Positions 38,866 to 47,665 of a stretch of 64,000 nucleotides of DNA are shown here, in pieces; the first letter of the stretch is position 1; each line of letters begins with the position of its first letter. This DNA comes from Halomarinibacterium sp034670265 (GTDB taxonomy: Bacteria > Bacteroidota > Bacteroidia > Flavobacteriales > Flavobacteriaceae). The stretch covers positions 558,001 through 622,000 of the forward strand of contig JAXMNU010000001.1 in NCBI GenBank assembly GCA_034670265.1. Reading direction: 5' to 3'. The position numbers were made by a program, and so were the translations under genes. The notes under the pieces are model-generated. The model had not been told where the DNA came from. It made no database searches and saw only the letters and a program-made list of their open reading frames with translations.

Positions 38866-39747
38866 ATGAATTTAAAAGCAAAAATGCTACGCGATGATGC
38901 GCTTAAAGGAAAAACCATTGTTGTAACTGGTGGTGGAAGCGGCTTGGGAAAAGCCATGGCAACATATTTTTTAGAGTTGGGCGCCAACATTGTAATCACT
39001 TCTCGAAATCTTGAAAAATTACAAACCGTAGCTTCCGAAATGGAAGCCTCAACCGGCGGACAGGTACTCCCTGTGCAGTGTGACGTTCGCAATTATGATG
39101 AAGTAGAAGCGATGGTAAAGGCTTCAGTAGATAAATTTGGAAAAGTTGATGTGTTATTGAATAACGCCGCAGGAAATTTTATTTCCCCAACAGAGCGACT
39201 TTCGGCAAATGCTTTTGATACGATTATCGATATTGTTTTAAAAGGAACAAAAAATTGCACCCTCGCCTTCGGAAAACATTGGATTGACAACAACGAAACC
39301 AATAAATCTGTTCTAAACATAGTAACAACCTATGCTTGGACAGGTTCTTCATATGTAGTTCCTAGTGCAACAGCCAAAGCGGGTGTATTGGCGATGACGC
39401 GTTCGCTCGCCGTAGAATGGGCAAAATACGGAATGCGCTTTAACGCTATTGCGCCAGGCCCCTTCCCTACTAAAGGCGCGTGGGACAGATTGCTTCCAGG
39501 TGATTTGAAAGAAAAATTCGATTTGGCTAAAAAAGTTCCATTGAAACGGGTGGGTGACCATCAGGAATTAGCAAATTTGGCTGCGTATTTGGTTTCAGAT
39601 TTCTCGGCGTATGTAAATGGGGAGGTTATTACGATTGACGGCGGTGAATGGCTAAAAGGCGCTGGGCAGTTCAATCTACTGGAAGATATCCCCACCGAAA
39701 TGTGGGATATGCTAGAAGCGATGATAAAGGCTAAAAAGAATAAATAA
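38866..39747 (+). CDS. SDR oxidoreductase, 2,4-dienoyl-CoA reductase-like
   Basis: A 293-residue short-chain dehydrogenase. The NADP-binding glycine motif is GGGSGLGKA (about residues 23-31) and NNAAGNF is the NAG motif. The active-site region reads SSYVVPSATAKAGVLAMTRSLAVEW: the lysine is present but the usual Tyr of YxxxK is not, as in peroxisomal and mitochondrial 2,4-dienoyl-CoA reductases. It probably reduces dienoyl-CoA from unsaturated fatty acids. Its last codons (MIKAKKNK) are part of the tandem repeat that follows. Confidence 0.85.
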   Translation: MNLKAKMLRDDALKGKTIVVTGGGSGLGKAMATYFLELGANIVITSRNLEKLQTVASEMEASTGGQVLPVQCDVRNYDEVEAMVKASVDKFGKVDVLLNNAAGNFISPTERLSANAFDTIIDIVLKGTKNCTLAFGKHWIDNNETNKSVLNIVTTYAWTGSSYVVPSATAKAGVLAMTRSLAVEWAKYGMRFNAIAPGPFPTKGAWDRLLPGDLKEKFDLAKKVPLKRVGDHQELANLAAYLVSDFSAYVNGEVITIDGGEWLKGAGQFNLLEDIPTEMWDMLEAMIKAKKNK

Positions 39748-39990
39748 ATAGTCATTGAAAACGTCGTGGGTGGCCAAAAGCACAAAATGAATAATTTGCG
39801 TAGCAATTATTTTGGGGTTTTGGACGGCAACATACTAGCGATGATAAAGGCTAAAAAAAATAAATAAACATCCATTGAAAACGTCGTGGGTGGCCAAAAG
39901 CACAAAATGAATAATTTGCGAAGCAATTATTTTGGGGTTTTGGTCGGCAAAATTTCTATGTCTTGATAAAAGCTAAAAAGAATAAATAAT
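39721..39990 (+). repeat. 120-bp tandem repeat that includes the 3' end of the SDR gene
   Basis: Copy A is 39721-39840, copy B 39841-39962, and a partial copy C 39963-39990. Each begins with the coding end of the SDR gene (ATGATAAAGGCT..AATAAATAA, MIKAKKNK-stop; copy C starts TTG). The rest (AAAACGTCGTGGGTGGCC, then CAAAATGAATAATTTGCG, then TTTTGGGGTTTTGG) contains an imperfect hairpin around GCGTAGC or GCGAAGC. Copies A and B are about 90% identical. This and about 80 bp of plain AT-rich leader fill the 324-bp gap before parA. Confidence 0.85.
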
Positions 39991-40071
39991 TGTTCACACT
40001 CTGTTAACAAAATTCCCTTTTAAAGCCCATAATTAATCGTATTTTTAACCTTTATAATTTGTAGGAAATTA

Positions 40072-40836
40072 ATGGGTAAAATAATTGCTATAGCCAATCA
40101 AAAAGGAGGTGTAGGTAAAACCACAACATCGGTAAACCTAGCGGCCTCTTTAGGTGTTTTAGAAAAGAAAGTGCTTCTTATCGATGCAGACCCTCAAGCC
40201 AATGCGACTTCTGGGTTAGGGATTGATGTGGAAGGTGTGGAAATTGGCACATACCAACTTCTTGAGCATACGGTTTCAGCTAAAAAGGCGATTATTCCAA
40301 CAGCTTCGCCCAACTTAGACATTATTCCGTCACATATTGATCTAGTTGCCATCGAAATTGAACTGGTGGATCAAGAGAATCGTGAATCGATGCTAAAAAA
40401 GGCGATTATCGAGTTAAAATCAGATTATGATTTTATCCTCATCGATTGTGCTCCTTCTCTGGGTTTGTTAACACTTAACGCCCTTACGGCGGCAGATTCG
40501 GTTTTAATCCCTATTCAGTGTGAATATTTTGCATTAGAAGGACTTGGAAAGCTATTAAATACCATAAAAAGCGTTCAGAAAATTCATAACGAAAATCTTG
40601 ATATTGAAGGCTTATTACTAACAATGTATGATTCTCGTTTGCGATTGTCTAATCAAGTGGTGGAAGAAGTGAAAAAGCACTTCGATGAAATGGTTTTTAA
40701 AACAATCATCCAACGAAATGTGCGTTTAAGTGAAGCCCCAAGTTATGGAGAAAGCATTATAAGTTACGATGCGGGTAGTAAAGGTGCCAATAATTACTTA
40801 AGTTTGGCACAAGAATTAATTGAAAAAAACGGATAA
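40072..40836 (+). CDS. parA: chromosome partitioning ATPase ParA/Soj
   Basis: A 254-residue deviant Walker-A ATPase. The KGGVGKTTTSVNLAA motif starts at about residue 10, with the signature lysine. LLIDADPQANATSGLG is motif A', and LIDCAPSLGLLTLNAL is Walker B. It dimerises with ATP on nucleoid DNA and is stimulated by ParB. No N-terminal helix-turn-helix, so it is the chromosomal type. ParB follows after 6 bp. Confidence 0.96.
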   Translation: MGKIIAIANQKGGVGKTTTSVNLAASLGVLEKKVLLIDADPQANATSGLGIDVEGVEIGTYQLLEHTVSAKKAIIPTASPNLDIIPSHIDLVAIEIELVDQENRESMLKKAIIELKSDYDFILIDCAPSLGLLTLNALTAADSVLIPIQCEYFALEGLGKLLNTIKSVQKIHNENLDIEGLLLTMYDSRLRLSNQVVEEVKKHFDEMVFKTIIQRNVRLSEAPSYGESIISYDAGSKGANNYLSLAQELIEKNG

Positions 40837-40842
40837 GGATTT

Positions 40843-41742
40843 ATGGCGAAAGCAACTAAAAAACAGGCTCTAGGACGCGGACTTTCAGCTCTACTGAAAG
40901 ATCCAAACAACGATATTAAGTCTGTTGGTGATAAAAACGCAGACAAAGTAGTTGGAAATATAGTTGAATTAGAATTATCTTCCATTGAAGTTAATCCCTT
41001 TCAACCACGTACAAGCTTTAATGAAGAAACGCTTCGCGAGTTAGCTTCCTCTATCAAAGAATTAGGGGTTATTCAGCCAATTACAGTTCGTAAAATTGAT
41101 TTTAATAAATACCAATTGGTTAGTGGAGAGCGACGTTTTCGTGCTTCAAAATTGATTGGTCTTGAAACCATTCCATCCTACATTCGTATTGCCAACGACC
41201 AAGAGTCACTTGAGATGGCGCTGGTGGAGAATATTCAGCGACAGGATTTAGACCCCATTGAAATCGCCCTTTCCTATCAAAGATTAATAGAAGAAATTGA
41301 AGTAACTCAGGAAGAATTAAGTGATCGCGTGGGTAAAAATCGTTCTACGGTAACTAATTACCTTCGACTATTGAAATTAGATCCTATTATTCAAACAGGA
41401 ATGCGAGACGGTTTTATCTCGATGGGACACGGTAGAGCCTTAATCAATATTGAAGATACCAACGATCAACTGGATATTTATGAAAAAGTGGTGAGTCAAT
41501 CACTTTCAGTTCGTGACACGGAAGCATTGGTTAGAAAGTATAAAAATCCAGAAGCAAAAAGTACTTCAGCAAAAAAAGAGCTTCCGCATTTTGCCAATAA
41601 GGGCAGTAGAGAGTTAACGGATTTATTAGATACTAAAGTTTCTATAAAAGCTTCAGAAAAGGGAAAAGGACAAATAGTGGTTCCTTTTAAGAGTGAATCC
41701 GATTTCCAACGAATTTTGAACCTTATAAAAAGTGAAAAGTAG
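40843..41742 (+). CDS. parB: chromosome partitioning protein ParB
   Basis: A 299-residue CTPase/DNA-clamp protein that loads at parS. The N-terminus KKQALGRGLSALLKD is the ParA-stimulating segment. The CTP-binding motifs are NPFQPRTSF, SGERRFRAS and LVENIQRQDLDPIE, followed by the HTH (TQEELSDRVGKNRSTVTNYLRLL) and a C-terminal dimer domain. I noticed no parS-like palindrome in the window. The next gene starts inside its last codons. Confidence 0.96.
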   Translation: MAKATKKQALGRGLSALLKDPNNDIKSVGDKNADKVVGNIVELELSSIEVNPFQPRTSFNEETLRELASSIKELGVIQPITVRKIDFNKYQLVSGERRFRASKLIGLETIPSYIRIANDQESLEMALVENIQRQDLDPIEIALSYQRLIEEIEVTQEELSDRVGKNRSTVTNYLRLLKLDPIIQTGMRDGFISMGHGRALINIEDTNDQLDIYEKVVSQSLSVRDTEALVRKYKNPEAKSTSAKKELPHFANKGSRELTDLLDTKVSIKASEKGKGQIVVPFKSESDFQRILNLIKSEK

Positions 41743-42307
41743 GCTTTTCCATATCTTTTTTTTTATAGGCACACTTTCCCTATTTGCACAAACCGACTCC
41801 CTCACTGTGAAAGAAGAAAAAGTCTTAGTTGTTAAGGATAGCTTGGCACCAAAAGAAGATTATAATCCGTTAGCGCCAGCTCAAGCTGCATTCTATTCGG
41901 CAGTTTTACCAGGATTGGGGCAAGCATACAATAAAAAATACTGGAAAATTCCTATTATTTATGCTGGAATTGGTACTGGAATTTATTTTTATATTCAAAA
42001 TACCAATGATTATAATCGATTTCGTGATGCCTATAAGCTTAGACTTGCTGGCTTTGAAGATGATGAATTTCAAGGAATCTCCACGGAACGACTAATTAAT
42101 GCTCAGGAATCTGCAAGTAGAAAAAGAGATATAAGTATTGTTGTTTCCATTGCTTTTTATGTATTAAATATTGTTGATGCCAATGTCGATGCCCATTTAA
42201 GGCAATATAACATTAGTGAAGACTTAACGCTTGAACCTAACGTGGAAATTGACCCCATCAATACTGTCCCCAATTACGGATTAACATTAACTTTCAATTT
42301 AAAATGA
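41732..42307 (+). CDS. DUF5683 membrane protein
   Basis: A 191-residue protein of the Bacteroidota DUF5683 family. It has a signal peptide (FFFIGTLSLFAQTDS), the proline-rich AFYSAVLPGLGQAYNKKYWKIP stretch typical of the family, and two membrane segments (about residues 75-92 and 133-150). Function unknown. It starts at GTG inside the last codons of parB (11-bp overlap); no ATG gives the signal peptide, so GTG decides the start. Its stop overlaps dapB by four bases. Confidence 0.82.
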   Translation: MKSRLFHIFFFIGTLSLFAQTDSLTVKEEKVLVVKDSLAPKEDYNPLAPAQAAFYSAVLPGLGQAYNKKYWKIPIIYAGIGTGIYFYIQNTNDYNRFRDAYKLRLAGFEDDEFQGISTERLINAQESASRKRDISIVVSIAFYVLNIVDANVDAHLRQYNISEDLTLEPNVEIDPINTVPNYGLTLTFNLK

Positions 42308-43005
42308 AAATAGCCTTACTTGGTTACGGAAAAATGGGGAAAACCATCGAAAAGTTAGCGATGGATAAAGGTCATGAGGTTGTTTTTAAATCGACCCAAA
42401 CTGCTTCAGAAGGAAACCTAAAGGATGCTGAAGTTGCTATAGAATTTTCTGTTGCCGAAGCAGCCGTAGAAAACATCTCATTTTGTTTTGAAAATAATAT
42501 TCCCGTTGTAAGTGGAACAACTGGTTGGATTAAGCGATATAATGAAGTACTAAAGATTTGTGAAAAGTGTAACGGAAGCTTTATCTATGCGTCGAACTTT
42601 AGTGTTGGCGTAAATCTGTTCTTTAACTTAAATGGGTATTTAGCACAGTTAATGCAGCCTTGGAAAGAGTACATTCCTTCCATTGAAGAAATTCATCATA
42701 CACAAAAGAAAGATGCTCCTAGCGGAACCGCTATTTCGCTTGCAGATGGAATCATTCGACATTCGGAACTTGATACGTGGGAATTGGATTCAAAAGACTC
42801 CAAAAAGTTAAATATTACAGCCCTTCGTGAAGGCGATGTTAAAGGAACACATACTGTTGAATATCGTTCAAAAATTGATACACTAAGCATTAAACACGAA
42901 GCTCACAGCCGTGATGGATTTGCTTTAGGGGCTATCTTAGCTGCAGAATGGCTCATTGGAAAAAAAGGCGTTTACAACATGAAAGACGTCCTTAATTTGA
43001 AATAA
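42304..43005 (+). CDS. dapB: 4-hydroxy-tetrahydrodipicolinate reductase
   Basis: A 233-residue NAD(P)H-dependent enzyme of the diaminopimelate/lysine pathway, supplying lysine and the peptidoglycan cross-link amino acid. It has the N-terminal nucleotide loop GYGKMGKTIE, SGTTGW, ASNFSVGVNLF, and the catalytic EIHHTQKKDAPSGTA with His-His and Lys. The start overlaps the previous stop (ATGA). It is slightly shorter than the E. coli enzyme, normal for Bacteroidota. Confidence 0.96.
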   Translation: MKIALLGYGKMGKTIEKLAMDKGHEVVFKSTQTASEGNLKDAEVAIEFSVAEAAVENISFCFENNIPVVSGTTGWIKRYNEVLKICEKCNGSFIYASNFSVGVNLFFNLNGYLAQLMQPWKEYIPSIEEIHHTQKKDAPSGTAISLADGIIRHSELDTWELDSKDSKKLNITALREGDVKGTHTVEYRSKIDTLSIKHEAHSRDGFALGAILAAEWLIGKKGVYNMKDVLNLK

Positions 43006-43021
43006 ATCGAATGAAAAAGAT

Positions 43022-43037
43022 AAGTGTTTTTACACTT
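43022..43037 (+). other. small hairpin between dapB and lepB
   Basis: AAGTGT and ACACTT form a 6-bp stem with a TTTT loop, followed by an A-rich run. It might attenuate read-through into lepB or protect the dapB mRNA end; the evidence is weak. Confidence 0.3.
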
Positions 43038-43052
43038 TAAAAAATATACATT

Positions 43053-44666
43053 ATGACATTAATAGGTTGGTTTTTATTTTTTCTCATAATCCAAGTCATC
43101 CATTTTTTAGGGACTTGGAAACTCTATGTTGCCGCAGGACGTAAACCTTGGGAAGCCGCTGTTCCTGTTTATAATGGTGTGGTTTTAATGAAAATAATCA
43201 ATCGCCCTTGGTGGTGGGTTATTTTACTCTTTGTACCTATTGTAAACTTGATTATGTTTCCTGTTACTTGGGTAGAAACTATACGAAGCTTTGGCTTTAA
43301 TAAATCCAAAGACACGATTCTTGTTTTAGTTACACTTGGATTATATATTTTCTATCTCAATTATACTCAAAAGCTCAGTTACATTGAGGATCGAGATTTA
43401 AAACCTAAAACCTCCTCTGGAGAATGGATAAGTTCCATTCTTTTTGCTGTGGTTGCGGCAACTATTGTTCATACCTATTTTATGCAGCCGTTTACCATTC
43501 CCTCTTCTTCTTTAGAAAAAACACTACTTGTTGGGGATTATCTTTTCGTTAGTAAGTTTCACTATGGCGCAAGAACACCTTTAACTGCGGTAGCTTTACC
43601 TATGGTTCATGATAGCCTTCCTTTGGTAAAGAATAAATCATACCTCAGCAAGCCTCAAATTCCATATTTCAGGTTGCCTGGCTTTCAGAATATAAAGCGA
43701 AACGACATAGTAGTTTTTAACTGGCCTGTGGATACGTTGGTTGATATTAGACCCGGATATATGAAGGGTAGTGTTCAAAAACCCATCGATAAAAAATCGA
43801 ATTACGTAAAACGATGTGTGGGTATTCCAGGTGACTCTCTGGAAGTCCGTGACGGATATGTATTTATTAATGGCGAACAAAATGAATTACCCGATAGAGC
43901 AAAAATTCAGTTTGCTTATAAAGTGATTTCAAAAAATGCTTTGGTAGCCACTCAAAATGGAAGATATACTAATTTCCCCTCTAAAGTATTGCACGAACGT
44001 TATAACATTACCGAAATTGGTTTAATAGACATTAACCAAGAAGAACAGCTTTTTATACACAGAGCCACTTTAACTGAATCGGTAGCCGAACAATTAAAAA
44101 ATTATCCAGGTGTTCTAAGTATAGAAAGAAATACGATTTCAAATACATTTAGAGATCCAGAGATTTTCCCATATAGCCCTTCTACTGCCTTTAACAATAG
44201 TAATTTTGGACCAATTTATATACCAAAGGCTGGTGTAACTGTAGAGATCACCCCAGAAAGTATTCCCTATTACAAACGTATTATTGAAGTGTACGAAGGG
44301 AATGAAATGGGCATAGACAATAAAATTTCGCAAGCAGGTTCACAGGTACTTTTAAACGGTGAGCCTATTACCGAATATACCTTTAAAATGGATTATTACT
44401 GGATGATGGGTGATAACCGAGACAATTCGCAGGATGCTAGAGCATGGGGGTATGTTCCTTTTAATCACGTAGTTGGAAAACCTGTTTTTGTGTGGTTTAG
44501 TAGTGACAAATACAAGTCTTTTCCAAAAAATATTCGTTGGGAACGTATGTTTACCACCGTCGGCGGAAGTGGTGAGCCTGTCTCCTACTTTAAATACTTT
44601 TTAATCTTAGTTGCTGGATGGTATATTTTTAGTTTCTTCAGAAAAAGGAAAAAAGTTAAGGGTTGA
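43053..44666 (+). CDS. lepB: signal peptidase I with N-terminal DUF5684-like membrane domain
   Basis: A 537-residue leader peptidase that cleaves Sec signal peptides at the outer face of the inner membrane. Residues about 1-110 are a membrane domain (GRKPWEAAVPVYN; several helices). Then comes the S26 peptidase, with the catalytic Ser in FTIPSSSLEKTLLVGD (in place of the classical SMxPTL) and the general base Lys in YVKRCVGIPGD. GDNRDNSQDARAWGYV is box E. A long insertion (about residues 290-430) between the Lys box and box E makes it nearly twice the E. coli length, common in flavobacteria. Confidence 0.93.
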   Translation: MTLIGWFLFFLIIQVIHFLGTWKLYVAAGRKPWEAAVPVYNGVVLMKIINRPWWWVILLFVPIVNLIMFPVTWVETIRSFGFNKSKDTILVLVTLGLYIFYLNYTQKLSYIEDRDLKPKTSSGEWISSILFAVVAATIVHTYFMQPFTIPSSSLEKTLLVGDYLFVSKFHYGARTPLTAVALPMVHDSLPLVKNKSYLSKPQIPYFRLPGFQNIKRNDIVVFNWPVDTLVDIRPGYMKGSVQKPIDKKSNYVKRCVGIPGDSLEVRDGYVFINGEQNELPDRAKIQFAYKVISKNALVATQNGRYTNFPSKVLHERYNITEIGLIDINQEEQLFIHRATLTESVAEQLKNYPGVLSIERNTISNTFRDPEIFPYSPSTAFNNSNFGPIYIPKAGVTVEITPESIPYYKRIIEVYEGNEMGIDNKISQAGSQVLLNGEPITEYTFKMDYYWMMGDNRDNSQDARAWGYVPFNHVVGKPVFVWFSSDKYKSFPKNIRWERMFTTVGGSGEPVSYFKYFLILVAGWYIFSFFRKRKKVKG

Positions 44667-44690
44667 TTTGTTTTTCGTTTATTTGAATAT

Positions 44691-45059
44691 ATGTTTACAT
44701 ATTCTTTTGAAAAATTAGAAGTTTGGAATGATGCAAAAGAAATTGCAAAAACCATCTATACCATTACTAATAAATTTCCCATTGACGAAAGATTTGGATT
44801 AACATCACAATTAAGGAGAGCTTCAATATCTATAGCATCTAATATTGCTGAAGGCTCCGCTAGAAAATCGAAAAAAGAACAAGCTCATTTTACTGTAATA
44901 GCATTTAGTTCAAGTATTGAAGTGTTAAATCAAATAATCATTTGTTTTGAATTAGGTTATATTTCACAACTCGAATATAAAGCTATTCGTAGTCAACTAG
45001 AAAAAATTACAAACAAGCTCAATTCACTAAGTAATTATCAAATTAATCAAAAACCTTAA
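44691..45059 (+). CDS. four-helix bundle protein (IVP/Avd-like)
   Basis: A 122-residue protein of the family first found in intervening sequences of 23S rRNA and related to Avd of diversity-generating retroelements. It shows FEKLEVWNDAKEIAKTIYTIT, LRRASISIASNIAEGSARKSKKE and an ELGYIS segment. These proteins bind nucleic acid or partner with a reverse transcriptase; no RT or variable repeat is nearby. It stands between lepB and the WbqC gene as a single-gene insertion. Confidence 0.85.
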   Translation: MFTYSFEKLEVWNDAKEIAKTIYTITNKFPIDERFGLTSQLRRASISIASNIAEGSARKSKKEQAHFTVIAFSSSIEVLNQIIICFELGYISQLEYKAIRSQLEKITNKLNSLSNYQINQKP

Positions 45060-45075
45060 TTAGCCGCATCAACAA

Positions 45076-45090
45076 ATAATCGAATTATTC
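45076..45090. other. short perfect inverted repeat before the WbqC gene
   Basis: AATAAT-CGA-ATTATT, 15 bp, in the 62-bp gap between the four-helix-bundle gene and the TTG start at 45122. It might be a regulatory site or the edge of the inserted gene; no second copy was seen on the other side. Confidence 0.3.
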
Positions 45091-45121
45091 AAAAATCAAA
45101 ATATCTAATAAACTTTCTATT

Positions 45122-45742
45122 TTGACTATCCTCCTCCATCCAACCTATTTCCCAAGTATTGCGCAAATGGTTGCTATTGCTCAAGCAAATAAGGTTGTGT
45201 TTGAAGTTGAAGATAATTACCAAAAACAAACTTATAGAAATAGAGCGTATATAGCGCATTCTAATGGAAAGCTAGCCTTACATGTTCCTATAAAACATTC
45301 AAAAGAACGTACAAGGCAAAAGTATAAAGAGGTTTTGGTTGAAAACAATTTCCCGTGGCAATCGCAACACTGGAAATCACTACAATCTGCCTATCGAACC
45401 TCCCCTTTTTTTGAATTTTATGAAGATGATTTAGCCCCACTTTTTGAAACACCTGTGAAGCATCTTTTAGATTTCAACTTAAAAATATTCGACATCCTTA
45501 GTGACCTTATTGGAATGGAAACTTCCTATTCATTGACTATGGAATATTTAAAAAATCCGAAAGAAAAAGACTTAAGATATCTTGCCATAGCTAAAAAAGA
45601 ACCTGAATTTCCATTAACAAAATACAATCAGGTTTTACAAGAAAATCACGGATTTCTATCAAATCTTTCGGTGTTAGATTTGCTTTTTAATGAAGGGCCA
45701 AACACCTTAACCTATCTCGAAGAACAAAAAATAGATTTTTAG
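45122..45742 (+). CDS. WbqC-like family protein
   Basis: A 206-residue protein of the WbqC family, whose members are often found in O-antigen or surface-sugar loci with unknown activity. It begins LLHPTYFPSIAQMVAIAQ (family: xxQPxYFPxI) and contains SQHWKSLQSAYRTSPFFEFYEDDL. The start is TTG at 45122: the first ATG (codon 16) would remove the conserved HPTYFPS. It ends directly before the convergent EEP-family gene. Confidence 0.85.
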   Translation: MTILLHPTYFPSIAQMVAIAQANKVVFEVEDNYQKQTYRNRAYIAHSNGKLALHVPIKHSKERTRQKYKEVLVENNFPWQSQHWKSLQSAYRTSPFFEFYEDDLAPLFETPVKHLLDFNLKIFDILSDLIGMETSYSLTMEYLKNPKEKDLRYLAIAKKEPEFPLTKYNQVLQENHGFLSNLSVLDLLFNEGPNTLTYLEEQKIDF

Positions 45743-46768
45743 TTACCAAGCTAGTCTAGAAATAATGGGGTAATGGTCTGAAAAAGATTCCTTTCGATTC
45801 GTAAAGTCTAAAACCTCCAATTCTTTAGATGCTAAAATGAAATCAATTCGTAATGGATATTTGTTAAAATAGAAGCTAGTACCTAATCCATTGCCACGTT
45901 CTTGAAAAGCATCATTCATTCCATTTTTCAGTTTTTTATAAATGTAAGAAAAAGCAGTATTGTTAAAATCGCCTGCCATAATCACAGGGTGAGGAGCCTT
46001 CTCTTTATGAGCAATAATGGAAGCTACTTGATTGGCTTGTTGTACAAAGGTTTCAGAAATTTTTTTCTTAATCGTTTCAGTCCCTTTTTGCTGAATAAAA
46101 TCTACCGTTGGCAATATACCTAACGACTGAAGGTGCAAATTATACACCCTTACGGTGTCACCTTTAACTACCACATCGACAAATAATGAATTATTGTAGG
46201 TTTTTTCAAAATCGAATGCACCTTTATGTACAATGGGATACTTGGAAAAAATAGCATGTCCTAATTTGTGAGTACTATCTTTAAAATGAATGTACTGATA
46301 AGGAAATTCTGAAAAGTCTGCTGAATTTGGAAGATAATACTCCTGAATACAAACCACATCTGGAGTTTCAGCTTTTAATAGACTTGCAATAGATTGTTTT
46401 ACTTCGGCTTCGTTTGGTTTTTTTTCATAGGCATTGAAAAGACGAACATTATAACTCATCACTTTCAGTGTATGCGAGTATTCTGAAGCATCCCCTTCCG
46501 AAGAAACTTCAAAAAAAGCATTAAACAAAAAATAAGCAATTACTATCACGGTCGCCGAAAACCAAAAGCGCTTCTTTAGCCTGATAAGCCAATACACCGC
46601 AAATAAAAGATTTACCAAAATTAAAGGCGAAACGGCTAAACTTAATACAGAAAGTGTTGGAAAAGATTTTGGAGGTAAAAAAGGTAAAATAAAAGAAATG
46701 AAAAGCAGCAGTGCAGCAAGTATATTGAGCGCATAGAGCAATTTCCCCAAAAATTGAGTCTTTAACAA
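45743..46768 (-). CDS. membrane-anchored endonuclease/exonuclease/phosphatase family protein
   Basis: A 341-residue protein. Three hydrophobic segments (about residues 10-30, 40-60 and 70-90) precede an EEP hydrolase domain (about 105-340): MSYNVRLFNAY (Asn), CIQEY (Glu), AGDFNNTAFS (Asp-Asn) and SDHYPIIS (Asp-His). The substrate could be nucleic acid, a phosphoinositide-like lipid or another phosphodiester. The start appears to be TTG at 46768; no ATG precedes the membrane segments. It lies 15 bp downstream of a rhomboid gene, in the same direction. Confidence 0.85.
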   Translation of the reverse strand: MLKTQFLGKLLYALNILAALLLFISFILPFLPPKSFPTLSVLSLAVSPLILVNLLFAVYWLIRLKKRFWFSATVIVIAYFLFNAFFEVSSEGDASEYSHTLKVMSYNVRLFNAYEKKPNEAEVKQSIASLLKAETPDVVCIQEYYLPNSADFSEFPYQYIHFKDSTHKLGHAIFSKYPIVHKGAFDFEKTYNNSLFVDVVVKGDTVRVYNLHLQSLGILPTVDFIQQKGTETIKKKISETFVQQANQVASIIAHKEKAPHPVIMAGDFNNTAFSYIYKKLKNGMNDAFQERGNGLGTSFYFNKYPLRIDFILASKELEVLDFTNRKESFSDHYPIISRLAW

Positions 46769-46783
46769 AACAGTATAATTTGG

Positions 46784-47665
46784 TTAGTCTTCTTTTCCTG
46801 CTTTAAACAAGAAATCCTTCTCCTCTTTAGTCAGGCTCTCATAGCCACTTTTTCCAATTTTATCCAAAATAAGATCAACTCTCTTTTGGTGTTCACTTTT
46901 AGTTTCTTTGTTGATAGAACGTTTGGAACTGGATTGTGTTGCACGATTTCTATGTACTTTTTTAAATGGTTTTTTCTCGCGTGGCTTAAAAAGATTGGCT
47001 ATGCTGTCTATTAGCTTTTCAAACCAAACACCAATATCCTTTCCCTTAAGCAATTGACGTGCGTAGATATATCCAAAAAGAGCGCCTCCAAGATGCGCTA
47101 ATATGCCTCCTGCGTTGTTTAAACTAGATAAACTTATTAAATCCCAAAGCACAAAAAACACAGCAATATGCCAAAGTTTTAAATTGATTGTAAAAATTCT
47201 AATGGGCGCATTGGGGGTATAGGTAGCCGAAAAACCCATCAATGCCATGACTGCAGCAGAGGCACCATATAAAACTCCGTTAGTAGACTCAAAAGCAGGA
47301 AAAACGTTATATGAAATCATAAAAAGCAAACCACCAACAATCCCTCCTAACAAATAGATTGTTAAAAATCGTTTGCTTGAAAATAAATTAGTGATATACC
47401 TCCCAAAAAAATATAACCAAAGCATATTAAAGAGGATATGCAAAAATCCTAAATGAATAAAATTATACGTAATAAGCGACCAAGGTTGGATGATAAAACT
47501 TCCAAAGGACTCTGGAAGCACAAACCAAGAAATTAATGCAAATGCATCTATTTTAAAAAGCGCCGAAACAATAGTCACCACCAAAAACACAATCACGTTA
47601 ATAGCTATAAGCTTAGTGATAATGTCTGCGGTTTTAAATTGATATGCAATGCTTCCCTGTGCCAT
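46784..47665 (-). CDS. rhomboid family intramembrane serine protease
   Basis: A 293-residue membrane protease with six core helices. The catalytic Ser is in LYGASAAVMAL (GxSx) and His in LAHLGGALFGYIYA. The HILFNMLWLYFFG helix with conserved Asn is present. A basic cytoplasmic tail (about 215-293) carries a DUF6576-like end (RVDLILDKIGKSGYESLTKEEK). It starts 1 bp after the next rhomboid gene; the two are a tandem pair with different termini. Confidence 0.9.
   Translation of the reverse strand: MAQGSIAYQFKTADIITKLIAINVIVFLVVTIVSALFKIDAFALISWFVLPESFGSFIIQPWSLITYNFIHLGFLHILFNMLWLYFFGRYITNLFSSKRFLTIYLLGGIVGGLLFMISYNVFPAFESTNGVLYGASAAVMALMGFSATYTPNAPIRIFTINLKLWHIAVFFVLWDLISLSSLNNAGGILAHLGGALFGYIYARQLLKGKDIGVWFEKLIDSIANLFKPREKKPFKKVHRNRATQSSSKRSINKETKSEHQKRVDLILDKIGKSGYESLTKEEKDFLFKAGKED

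Noticed and set aside
40072..41742. Plasmid partition locus or replication origin
   Set aside because: The genes are of chromosomal ParA/ParB type in a housekeeping row with dapB and lepB; no parS, DnaA-box cluster or rep gene was noticed.
44691..45059. Ribosomal protein S23 (old family name)
   Set aside because: The name is a historical misannotation of intervening-sequence proteins; the protein is a four-helix bundle and not a ribosome component.
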